Shown here one piece after another: positions 1 to 5,532 of a stretch of 9,600 bases of DNA. A program made the position numbers and the translations under genes. Origin of the DNA: Pseudomonadota bacterium (lineage in GTDB: Bacteria > Pseudomonadota > Alphaproteobacteria > RF32 > CAG-239). The stretch is from NCBI GenBank assembly GCA_021617435.1, contig JAJWCP010000053.1:1-9600 (forward strand), given 5' to 3'. Every line of letters begins with the position of its first letter. Position 1 is the stretch's first letter. The notes under the pieces are model-generated. The model was not told the origin of the DNA, searched no databases, and worked only from the letters and a program-made list of their open reading frames with translations.

Positions 1-11
1 GATTTTATACC

Positions 12-500
12 ATGCTTAAAAAAATATTTGCTTTAACTATAACCCTTATTTGTATTTTGGCCGGATATTACTGGTTTGTCATTATGGTTTCAGGAACATC
101 CGCAACCTTAAAGCCGGTTACGCCATCTGTTACCTCTTTTGAAGATAAAGTATATACTTATAATCATGAAAATTTACCGCAAAACTGCAACATTAACAGC
201 TCAATGGCCTGTGCTGTTGAATTTGCGGTTAAATGCAGTATTAATCCAGACTTTGAAGGTTGCCGCCAATCCAAACTGCCTAAGTTTATTTTTATGGAAG
301 ATCCTTCTTTAGGGCGTCCGACAGAAATAAGCTTTAAAATCAGCAAAATCAAACCGATTTCAGCTGATTTGGTTGAAATTTACACCGAAAGCACTTGCAA
401 TGGCAACTGGTTCGGATTGTGTCAGGGTAATATTATTTACATTGTTGTTCCGACTGAAAATGCATGGCGGGTTAAAGACATATACGCCGTTGAGCAATAA
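12..500 (+). CDS. Hypothetical membrane-anchored/exported Cys-rich protein, 162 aa
   Basis: I do not recognise the family. Residues 1-4 are basic (MLKK) and are followed by a hydrophobic stretch at about 5-27, which fits an uncleaved signal anchor or a signal peptide; no lipobox is obvious. The rest (about 28-162) is soluble in character and holds six cysteines (about C59, C67, C75, C84, C130, C137). An even number of cysteines in an exported domain suggests disulfides, so a periplasmic location is inferred. The ATG lies only 11 bases from the window edge, so the ribosome binding site and promoter cannot be judged. The gene ends in TAA, 18 bases before a strong hairpin terminator, and is convergent with the flavoprotein gene on the other strand. 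Its codon use resembles its neighbours (A/T-ending codons). That it is coding is fairly sure; its function is unknown. Confidence 0.75.
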   Translation: MLKKIFALTITLICILAGYYWFVIMVSGTSATLKPVTPSVTSFEDKVYTYNHENLPQNCNINSSMACAVEFAVKCSINPDFEGCRQSKLPKFIFMEDPSLGRPTEISFKISKIKPISADLVEIYTESTCNGNWFGLCQGNIIYIVVPTENAWRVKDIYAVEQ

Positions 501-518
501 CATCAGGCGTTATATATA

Positions 519-548
519 AAAAGGCTCTTTTTAAGTAAAGAGCCTTTT
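519..548. terminator. Bidirectional Rho-independent terminator between convergent genes
   Basis: A 12-bp perfect stem (519-530 with 537-548, core AAGGCTCTTT / AAAGAGCCTT) closes a 6-nt loop. Runs of A and T flank it on both sides, so either strand gives a hairpin followed by U residues. It sits 18 bases after the stop of the 12-500 gene and 3 bases beyond the stop of the opposing flavoprotein gene, so it can serve both. Confidence 0.85.
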
Positions 549-551
549 GTG

Positions 552-1724
552 TTATGAGTTCATACGCTCTACAATCAGCTCCGCCGCCGCCATGCCGGAA
601 GAGATAGCCTCTACAATGGTGGAACCTCCGGTTTTGCAATCACCGGCGTAAATAATGCGTTCATCTTCAATTTTAGAATCGGCGCGGCTACCGATAGCTT
701 TAATCACTAATGAAAATCCGCTTAACTTAAGCGATGAATTTTCAAGCGCGGTAAGCTTTCCGTCATGGAAGCGGTTTTTGTGCACATAAAGTGCAAACTT
801 ATCCGAATCGGGTTCAATTTTATCCAGGCTCGTCATCGCCGAAATATCAATTTCACGCTCCAAAAGTTCAAGATGTTCGGCTTTAGAAATACGCATATCA
901 GAAATACGGCGGCGCACAAACATTTCAACTTCGGCAGCACCGCCGGCTTTAGCGGTAAAAGCGCAATCTGCCGCCACGTTGCCTCCGCCGATAATAGCAA
1001 CTTTTCCGGTTGTTGCATATTGCTGCGGATTGCTCAAATATTCCATATATGACACGGCGTATTCCTCACCGGCGATGCCCAAATTAACCAAATTCTGTTC
1101 GCCGGAAGCAACTATAACCCAATCAAATTCAGACTTTAATGCCAACACATCGGTAACCTTATGGTTAAGTTTAAGCTCTACCAAATCAGGATTAAAAATA
1201 TATGACCAGTCTTTTTCAATCACCTCATGAGGTAAACGCTCATCCGGTATCAGATTAAGCGCCCCGCCGATTTGATGACGCCCCTCAAACAGCACCACCT
1301 TGCAACCGGATTTAGCCAACACCGAGCTTGCCGCCAATCCTGCCGGTCCGGCGCCGATAATCGCAACTTTAATGCCGTTTGGGGTTATATGGGAAAAACT
1401 TTCTTTTTCGCGACGATAATTTTCCAAAATAGTAGCTTGCACTTTAGGAATATTAACCGCAAAATCAATCCGATTACGAATACATGCCTTCATGCAAAAC
1501 TTATCAGGACAAATCAGCCCGCAGGTCTGTCCGAGCGGATTATTGCGCAAAATGGTTTTAACAGCGCCGTCAAAATCACCTTCTTTGGCGTGATTGATAA
1601 ATTCTTGCGGGCTGCAATTTACCGGACAAGCATGCATACAGGGTTGAGTTTTGCAATTAAGGCAGCGGTCAAGTTCGGCCTTTAACTGCGCTTTGTTCAA
1701 ATATAAGGGTTTCTTTTCAGTCAT
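552..1724 (-). CDS. Fe-S flavoprotein NAD(P)H oxidoreductase, PreT/GltD (DPYD N-terminal) family
   Basis: This 390-aa protein is built like the electron-input unit of bacterial dihydropyrimidine dehydrogenase (PreT) and the glutamate synthase small subunit. The N-terminal helical domain has two cysteine sets for [4Fe-4S] clusters: C21-x2-C24-x4-C29-x3-C33-P, and C68, C72, C77, C81. The FAD-binding motif GAGPAG is at 124-129, the NAD(P)-binding motif GGGNVA at 246-251, and the C-terminal FAD contact 'YAGD' at 359-362. The length is close to E. coli PreT (about 410). The family role is moving electrons from NAD(P)H through FAD and Fe-S centres to a partner subunit. No partner (PreA-like or GltB-like) is adjacent, so the substrate is open. 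The ATG at 1724 is preceded by AAGGA at good spacing, and a likely promoter lies at 1745-1771. Family placement is firm; choosing between PreT, GltD or a stand-alone oxidoreductase is not possible from sequence alone. Confidence 0.9.
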   Translation of the reverse strand: MTEKKPLYLNKAQLKAELDRCLNCKTQPCMHACPVNCSPQEFINHAKEGDFDGAVKTILRNNPLGQTCGLICPDKFCMKACIRNRIDFAVNIPKVQATILENYRREKESFSHITPNGIKVAIIGAGPAGLAASSVLAKSGCKVVLFEGRHQIGGALNLIPDERLPHEVIEKDWSYIFNPDLVELKLNHKVTDVLALKSEFDWVIVASGEQNLVNLGIAGEEYAVSYMEYLSNPQQYATTGKVAIIGGGNVAADCAFTAKAGGAAEVEMFVRRRISDMRISKAEHLELLEREIDISAMTSLDKIEPDSDKFALYVHKNRFHDGKLTALENSSLKLSGFSLVIKAIGSRADSKIEDERIIYAGDCKTGGSTIVEAISSGMAAAELIVERMNS

Positions 1725-1744
1725 ATTTTGTTCCTTTTACTTAA

Positions 1745-1771
1745 ACTATAAAAAAATGCCGAATGTGTCAA
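1745..1771 (-). promoter_or_regulatory. Likely sigma70 promoter of the flavoprotein gene
   Basis: On the minus strand a perfect -35 hexamer TTGACA (1771-1766) is followed after 15 nt by TATAGT (1750-1745), 5 of 6 matches to the -10 consensus. The spacing is shorter than the usual 17. Transcription would begin around 1737, just ahead of the AAGGA ribosome binding site and the ATG at 1724. Confidence 0.5.
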
Positions 1772-1874
1772 TAAAAACTCTTGACTTAGAGTATAGTCAA
1801 AGGATTATTCTTTGTGTGTATTAACAATTAAAGAGCACTTAGAATGATGATAAATAAACGCTATATGTTTTTGA

Positions 1875-2202
1875 CCGGACACGCCGATTAAGTCGGAGTG
1901 TGACAGCTTTTGTGCCGCTCGTTCAGCGGTAGAGATGCTTGACGTGCTCACGATAATCAGAGTGCTAAGTGTTGGGGCTATTGCTGGCTACAGCAAGCCA
2001 TATTTAAGCGCAAGCTCAATAAGCAAACAGAACAGTTAAATCAGGTTATCGGCGCGATTGTGCGTTATAAAAGCAGTTTAACGCTTAATCCCAATCCGGC
2101 AGGTGACATACAAATAAGCGACTTTCAGATGGCGAAAATTATGCCGAGACTTTGACGATATTTGCCGAACCGCTGCTGAAGAGCAAGGACATTATTCGGT
2201 AA
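1875..2202 (+). pseudogene. Decayed type IV pilin-like (prepilin) gene with at least two frameshifts
   Basis: Three overlapping open stretches in different frames join into one pilin-like protein. From 1875 one frame gives '...RSAVEML', then DVLTIIRVLS, then VGAIAGYSK, ending about 1997; this is the prepilin head with Glu at +5 and a hydrophobic helix. The next frame (about 1998-2140) continues directly as AIFKRKLNKQTEQLNQVIGA and on to NPNPAGDIQ, implying loss of one base near 1996. A third frame (about 2130-2202) gives ENYAETLTIFAEPLLKSKD and ends in TAA. Compared with the usual head GVLAIIGVLS, three positions are changed (D, T and R for G, A and G), each explicable by a G-to-A change. No intact start codon in frame is visible; an ATG at 1844 is in another frame and stops after 15 codons. 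The intact gene would have encoded a secreted pseudopilin-type subunit processed by prepilin peptidase. Stretch 1772-1874 holds no gene, only an inverted repeat at 1781-1800. Confidence 0.7.
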
Positions 2203-2224
2203 TGTTACGTTTTTAATAAATTAA

Positions 2225-2254
2225 AACCCCCGCTATATTGCTAAAGCGGGGGTT
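2225..2254 (-). terminator. Strong terminator of the rplKAJL operon
   Basis: A perfect 10-bp GC-rich stem (AACCCCCGCT at 2225-2234 with AGCGGGGGTT at 2245-2254) encloses a 10-nt loop. On the minus strand it is followed by TTTTAATTTATT. It begins 20 bases after the rplL stop, so most transcription would end here and would not continue into an rpoB gene. Confidence 0.85.
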
Positions 2255-2274
2255 AAATTTACGTTAAACAGAAA

Positions 2275-2643
2275 TTACTTCAATTCAACTTTAGCGCCAG
2301 CGGCTTCAAGTTTAGCTTTAATTTCTTCAGCTTCAGCTTTAGCAACACCTTCTTTAACAGTTTTCGGTGCGCCGTCAACCAAATCTTTAGCTTCTTTCAA
2401 GCCCAATTGGGTAATGGTTCTGATTTCTTTAATAACGTTGATTTTGTTAGCGCCTGCTTCAGCCAAGATAACATCAAATTCATCTTTTTCTTCAGCAGCA
2501 GCGGCAGCAGCACCACCGGCAGCAACTGCAACAGCAGCAGCGGCGGAAACGCCCCATTTTTCTTCTAACATTTTTGACAAGTCAGCAGCTTCCATAACAG
2601 TCAAAGCTGATAATTCATCTACTAATTTGGCTAAATCTGCCAT
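2275..2643 (-). CDS. rplL: 50S ribosomal protein L7/L12
   Basis: The protein is 122 aa, the normal length. It forms the mobile ribosomal stalk, present as dimers on L10, and recruits and stimulates the translational GTPases EF-Tu, EF-G, IF2 and RF3. Residues 1-33 are the dimerisation and L10-binding domain (MADLAKLVDELSALTV...). Residues 34-53 are an Ala/Gly-rich hinge. The C-terminal factor-binding domain (about 54-122) has the family signature KINVIKEIR...LGLKEAKDLVDGAP...KEG, with the exposed lysines of the factor-binding helix. ATG at 2643 follows GGAG at proper spacing. It is last in the operon, 51 bases after rplJ, and is co-regulated with it through the L10 leader. Confidence 0.98.
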   Translation of the reverse strand: MADLAKLVDELSALTVMEAADLSKMLEEKWGVSAAAAVAVAAGGAAAAAAEEKDEFDVILAEAGANKINVIKEIRTITQLGLKEAKDLVDGAPKTVKEGVAKAEAEEIKAKLEAAGAKVELK

Positions 2644-2694
2644 GTTTTTTCTCCAAATAAATTAAAATTAAATTCAAATAAATTACTTAAAAAC

Positions 2695-3177
2695 CTATGC
2701 AGCTTCTTTTTCGCTGTATGCTTTGGTAACTCGTGCCAACTGAGCGGCAGGAGCCTGCAGCAAACCAATAATTTTGGCGCGCAATTCGTCCATAGACGGA
2801 ATGGTAGCCAAACGATTGATTTCGGCAATGGTCAGGGCTTCAGCACCCATAGCACCACCGACAATAATCAATTTTTCATTGTTTTTTGCGAATTCAACAC
2901 AAGCTTTGCAAGCTGAAACCGGATCATTGGCGAATGCAACGGCAGTCGGACCTTTGAACAAATCGGCCAAGCTTTCAAACTTGGTATCTTTAAGAGCCAG
3001 TTTCGTAATCCGGTTTTTAGTAACTCTAAAGCCTGCGCCTGCTTTACGAATAGCGTTACGAAGTTCAGAAACTTCAGTCACGGTCAACCCTTTGTAGTGG
3101 GAAACCACCAAAATTTCGGACTTGTTAAACAATTCATGCAAGTCATCAAGCAATTGTTTCTTTTCGTCGCGGTTCAC
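2695..3177 (-). CDS. rplJ: 50S ribosomal protein L10
   Basis: The protein is 160 aa. L10 anchors L7/L12 dimers to 23S rRNA next to L11, and the L10(L7/L12) complex represses its own mRNA. The N-terminal RNA-binding domain is clear: an EKKQLLDDLHELFNKSE-type helix, then VVSHYKGLTV, then the RKAGAGFRVTKNRITKLAL region at about 46-66. The C-terminal helix that carries L7/L12 ends in the Ala/Gln-rich PAAQLARVTKAYSEKEAA. I take the start as GTG at 3177 (MNRDEKKQ), with GGAGA about 8 bases upstream; no upstream ATG fits the family N terminus. It sits 279 bases after rplA, a gap filled with regulatory RNA structure, and 51 bases before rplL. Confidence 0.97.
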   Translation of the reverse strand: MNRDEKKQLLDDLHELFNKSEILVVSHYKGLTVTEVSELRNAIRKAGAGFRVTKNRITKLALKDTKFESLADLFKGPTAVAFANDPVSACKACVEFAKNNEKLIIVGGAMGAEALTIAEINRLATIPSMDELRAKIIGLLQAPAAQLARVTKAYSEKEAA

Positions 3178-3274
3178 TTATTGTCTCCAATTTTAAATAT
3201 TACCGATTAAGGCAATATCATTTTACCACAACCATAATCTGCCGCGGCAAGCCGCTTCAGTTATGGCAACTAAT

Positions 3275-3360
3275 CTGTCCAGGAGAAAAAATTCATTATC
3301 TAAATTCCGCTCCCGTCTATGCAGGATATTTAAGGCAAAGCCACCTACAGTCTCGGACAG
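3275..3360 (-). ncRNA. Ribosomal protein L10 leader (autoregulatory mRNA element)
   Basis: On the minus strand the closing stem is CUGUCC (3360-3355) with GGACAG (3280-3275). Directly inside are the conserved-looking segments 'GAGACUGUAGGUGGC' and 'CCUGCAUAGACGGGAG', which pair as UGUAGG/CCUGCA (one G-U) around a small GGC-UUU-GCC hairpin; the 3' arm carries UCUCCUGGACAG. The CCUGC-UAGACGG segment also occurs in the E. coli rplJ leader. In that family the L10(L7/L12) complex binds a kink-turn region here and represses rplJL translation. It lies about 100 bases upstream of the rplJ GTG, the expected place. A short hairpin with a CUUG loop (3244-3255) follows it. Confidence 0.85.
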
Positions 3361-3362
3361 TT

Positions 3363-3443
3363 TCAAGAGCATGAGGCTCTTGAGAGCGGACGGTGATAAA
3401 GCTCACCGTCCAAAACTTTTGAGCCTTAAAAAGGTTTTAAGGC
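3363..3443 (-). promoter_or_regulatory. Three tandem perfect hairpins between rplA and the L10 leader
   Basis: Three stems follow one another in the transcript after the rplA stop. First, GCCTTAAAA / TTTTAAGGC (9 bp, 3-nt loop; 3423-3443). Second, GGACGGTGA / TCACCGTCC (9 bp, 6-nt loop; 3388-3411). Third, TCAAGAGC / GCTCTTGA (8 bp, 5-nt loop; 3363-3383). None is followed by a T-run on the minus strand, so they do not look like intrinsic terminators. They could be processing sites, insulators or an extension of the leader; the role is unassigned. Confidence 0.6.
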
Positions 3444-3456
3444 AGCGCCTCGCTTA

Positions 3457-4140
3457 TTACAAAGCGGCAGCGTCAACTTTCAAGCCAACACCCATAGTGG
3501 AGCTGATTGAAATCTTTTTCAAATAAGTTCCTTTAAGGGATTGCGGTTTAGCTTTGATAATGGTTTCAATAAACATTTTAGCGTTATCGTAAATTTTATC
3601 TTCGCTAAACGAAGCTTTGGCAATACCGGCATGAACAATACCGTTCTTTTCAACACGGTACTGAACTTCACCGGCTTTAGCTTTTTTAACGGCAGTTGCA
3701 ACATCGGCGGTAACGGTGCCGAGTTTCGGGTTCGGCATTAAGCCTTTAGGACCTAAAACACGAGCAACACGACCGGCCAAGCCCATCATATCAGGGGTTG
3801 CAATGCAGCGGTCAAAATCAATTTTACCGGCCAAGATTGAATCAACCAAATTTTCAGCGCCGACAATATCAGCTCCGGCAGATTTAGCTTCATCAGCTTT
3901 TTCGCCTTGAGCAAACACTGCAACGCGAACGGTTTTACCATTGCCGTGCGGCAAAGAGCAAACACCGCGAATCATCTGATCGGCATATTTCGGGTCAACA
4001 CCCAAGTTGATTGCCAAATCAATGGTTTCATCAAATTTAGCGGTTGCGTTTTCTTTAACGAGCTTTACAGCATCTTTAAGAGCATACGCTTGATTTTTAT
4101 CAAGATTTTTGTATGCGTTTACAATTCTTTTTCCAGCCAT
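3457..4140 (-). CDS. rplA: 50S ribosomal protein L1
   Basis: The protein is 227 aa, typical length. L1 forms the mobile L1 stalk on 23S rRNA helices 76-78, helps release deacylated tRNA from the E site, and represses the rplK-rplA mRNA. The family signature is intact: ATPDMMGLAGRVARVLGPKG at about 114-133, followed by LMPNPKLGTVT. The N-terminal domain carries FDETIDLAINLGVDPK; the C-terminal RNA-contacting part has the FSEDKIYDNA and STMGVGLKVD segments. ATG at 4140 lies only 4 bases after the rplK stop, and its Shine-Dalgarno GGAG is inside the last rplK codons, which implies translational coupling. Its own target hairpin is before rplK (4604-4639). Confidence 0.98.
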   Translation of the reverse strand: MAGKRIVNAYKNLDKNQAYALKDAVKLVKENATAKFDETIDLAINLGVDPKYADQMIRGVCSLPHGNGKTVRVAVFAQGEKADEAKSAGADIVGAENLVDSILAGKIDFDRCIATPDMMGLAGRVARVLGPKGLMPNPKLGTVTADVATAVKKAKAGEVQYRVEKNGIVHAGIAKASFSEDKIYDNAKMFIETIIKAKPQSLKGTYLKKISISSTMGVGLKVDAAAL

Positions 4141-4144
4141 AATC

Positions 4145-4582
4145 TTACTCCACTACCTTAATACCCATTGAAACAGCCTGACCTTTAACCATGTTCATAG
4201 CAGATTCAACTGTTGAGCAGTTCAAATCAGGAAGTTTAGCCTGAGCAATTTCTTTAACTTGAGCAAGCGTAATCTGACCGGCAAAAGATTTTCCAGGTTC
4301 TTTAGAAGCTGAAGTAACATTTGCGGCCTTTTTAATATAGTAAGCAACCGGCGGAAGTTTAGTGATAAAAGTAAAGCTTTTATCTTCATAAGCCGTGATG
4401 ATTACCGGTACCGGAATACCCGGTTCCATTTTTTGAGTTGCCGCATTAAATGCCTTGCAAAATTCCATAATATTCAAGCCTTTTTGACCTAAAGCCGGAC
4501 CAACCGGAGGAGAAGGGTTAGCCTTACCGGCAGCGATTTGAAGCTTGATTAAACCTAAAATTTTCTTTTTAGACTTAGCCAT
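4145..4582 (-). CDS. rplK: 50S ribosomal protein L11
   Basis: The protein is 145 aa. L11 binds the GTPase-associated centre of 23S rRNA and takes part in factor-dependent GTP hydrolysis and stringent-response signalling through RelA. Signatures are the N-terminal IKLQIAAGKANPSPPVGPAL with GQKGLNIMEFCKAFN, and near the C terminus an L11-type rRNA-binding domain with GKSFAGQITLAQVKEIAQ and the NMVKGQAVSMGIKVVE end. The reading frame is open upstream to 4621, but the family N terminus is MAKSKKKI. The RBS AGAGGT is too close to the ATG at 4588 and correctly spaced for the ATG at 4582, so 4582 is chosen. It is the first gene of the operon here; the usual secE-nusG pair does not precede it. Confidence 0.97.
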   Translation of the reverse strand: MAKSKKKILGLIKLQIAAGKANPSPPVGPALGQKGLNIMEFCKAFNAATQKMEPGIPVPVIITAYEDKSFTFITKLPPVAYYIKKAANVTSASKEPGKSFAGQITLAQVKEIAQAKLPDLNCSTVESAMNMVKGQAVSMGIKVVE

Positions 4583-4603
4583 TTTCATACCTCTACATAA
4601 AGG

Positions 4604-4639
4604 TTTCGTGGTACAGAGCATGGCTGCCCTCCCACGAAA
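4604..4639 (-). promoter_or_regulatory. Probable L1-binding translational operator in the rplK leader
   Basis: An 8-bp perfect stem (TTTCGTGG 4604-4611 with CCACGAAA 4632-4639) closes an asymmetric 20-nt interior. Read on the mRNA it runs CGUGGGAGGG...UGUACCACG, with an inner AGGGC/GCUCU stem. The GUGGGAG...UACCAC pair copies the L1-binding base of the 23S L1 stalk (GGUGGGAG...AUACCACC in E. coli). L1 is known to repress its own operon by binding such a mimic before rplK. It ends about 20 bases ahead of the rplK ATG, just before the ribosome binding site. Confidence 0.75.
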
Positions 4640-4754
4640 TTACGTTAAAACAAACATTTACATCACAAAAGGACGAATCGCCCTTTTATGAGTGTTTTAT
4701 CAATAACATAACCCAATAAAAATGCAAGCTTTTTTTGTAATTATTTTTTAAGCG

Positions 4755-4783
4755 TTGACAAACGCGCATAGCGGAAATATATT
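4755..4783 (+). promoter_or_regulatory. Near-consensus sigma70 promoter for the 4834 gene
   Basis: TTGACA (4755-4760, perfect) is separated by exactly 17 nt from TATATT (4778-4783, 5 of 6). The start of transcription is predicted near 4790, giving an AT-rich leader of about 44 nt before the ATG at 4834. It is the best promoter match in the window. The rplK promoter must lie in the same 4640-4833 interval on the minus strand, but I could not pick a convincing pair of hexamers for it. Confidence 0.65.
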
Positions 4784-4833
4784 TAAGGTCTATAACCAAT
4801 TTTTATAATAATAATTATTTAAAACACAATGTA

Positions 4834-5307
4834 ATGGTAGACACAGGTATTGCGACCATCGCCGAAAAGCACGCAATGTACTTTTTGTGCAGTGATGGTT
4901 ATGTGCGCGCGCCACGGCGTCAGATGCGCCTTATGCGTCAGCACGATTTTACTAACATTTTTCCACGAGGAGCGTATTTTGTTTTAGACCGTCCGCATTA
5001 TTGGCGAACAACAGGAGCCGTTCCAAGATTTGTTCATCCGCACGATGTGTGGGCTGAGCAAAATAATATGCTGGAAACCTATCCGGGAAGGGTAGTTTCA
5101 GTAAGTTATGACAAAAAGGACTATCATCTGCTGATTGAGCTAGCGCCAAATGTGCTTGCTTTTGCCGAGGTTAGCTCCTTTAACGGAAATAAAGATGTAA
5201 AGTTTGTTCCGTACAAGTACAACCACCGCACCAAAAAAATTTACGGTTGTGTATACAACGAACAGACTTTAAGCCCCGAAAGACAGCTCTCCGCTAGAAA
5301 CAATTAG
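4834..5307 (+). CDS. Hypothetical protein, 157 aa, family not recognised
   Basis: No signal peptide or membrane segment is visible; a cytoplasmic protein is likely. The N-terminal 50 residues are rich in Arg and Met (APRRQMRLMRQHDF). The middle holds aromatic motifs (GAYFVLDRPHYWRTTG) and 'FVHPHDVWAEQ', and residues about 86-130 look like short beta strands (GRVVSVSYDKKDYHLLIELA...AFAEVSSFN). The C terminus is polar. A single-domain beta-rich fold is a guess, and no catalytic motif can be named. No clear Shine-Dalgarno precedes ATG 4834; ATG 4876 or an ATG near 4927 are alternatives, but neither has a better site. The gene is a single transcription unit, with the promoter at 4755-4783 and a terminator 24 bases after the stop. 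It divides rplK from whatever once preceded it. Base composition is like the neighbours. Confidence 0.7.
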   Translation: MVDTGIATIAEKHAMYFLCSDGYVRAPRRQMRLMRQHDFTNIFPRGAYFVLDRPHYWRTTGAVPRFVHPHDVWAEQNNMLETYPGRVVSVSYDKKDYHLLIELAPNVLAFAEVSSFNGNKDVKFVPYKYNHRTKKIYGCVYNEQTLSPERQLSARNN

Positions 5308-5331
5308 CCTGAGCGCTGTTGTAATTGATTG

Positions 5332-5355
5332 AAAAGCCGGAATTTTCCGGCTTTT
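5332..5355 (+). terminator. Rho-independent terminator of the 4834-5307 gene
   Basis: AAAAGCCGGA (5332-5341) pairs perfectly with TCCGGCTTTT (5346-5355) over a 4-nt loop and runs into a long T tract (5352-5365 with one G). It is a textbook + strand terminator. Confidence 0.9.
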
Positions 5356-5532
5356 TTTGTTTTTTGTACCTCTTTTTGACAAATTCCCCTTGAAATTGCA
5401 AAAAAAAACAGCTAGAGTAATAGTATAGCGTCTAATTATGTTTTATTATTTGAAGTCTTTTCATAAAGTTTTATTTGGATTTTTCCGGATAGAATCTTTG
5501 TGGCATTGCTTAATAGTGATTCATAAGGAAAC

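Noticed and set aside
1272..1685. A 137-codon + strand frame within the flavoprotein gene.
   Set aside because: Antisense to a gene with complete cofactor motifs; the product shows no recognisable features.
1834..1973. A possible structured RNA: CACTTAG (1836-1842) can pair with CTAAGTG (1965-1971), enclosing hairpins at about 1878-1904 and 1915-1929.
   Set aside because: The same bases encode the pilin head in a decayed frame, which explains their sequence better; a 7-bp closing pair across 120 bases is easily found by chance.
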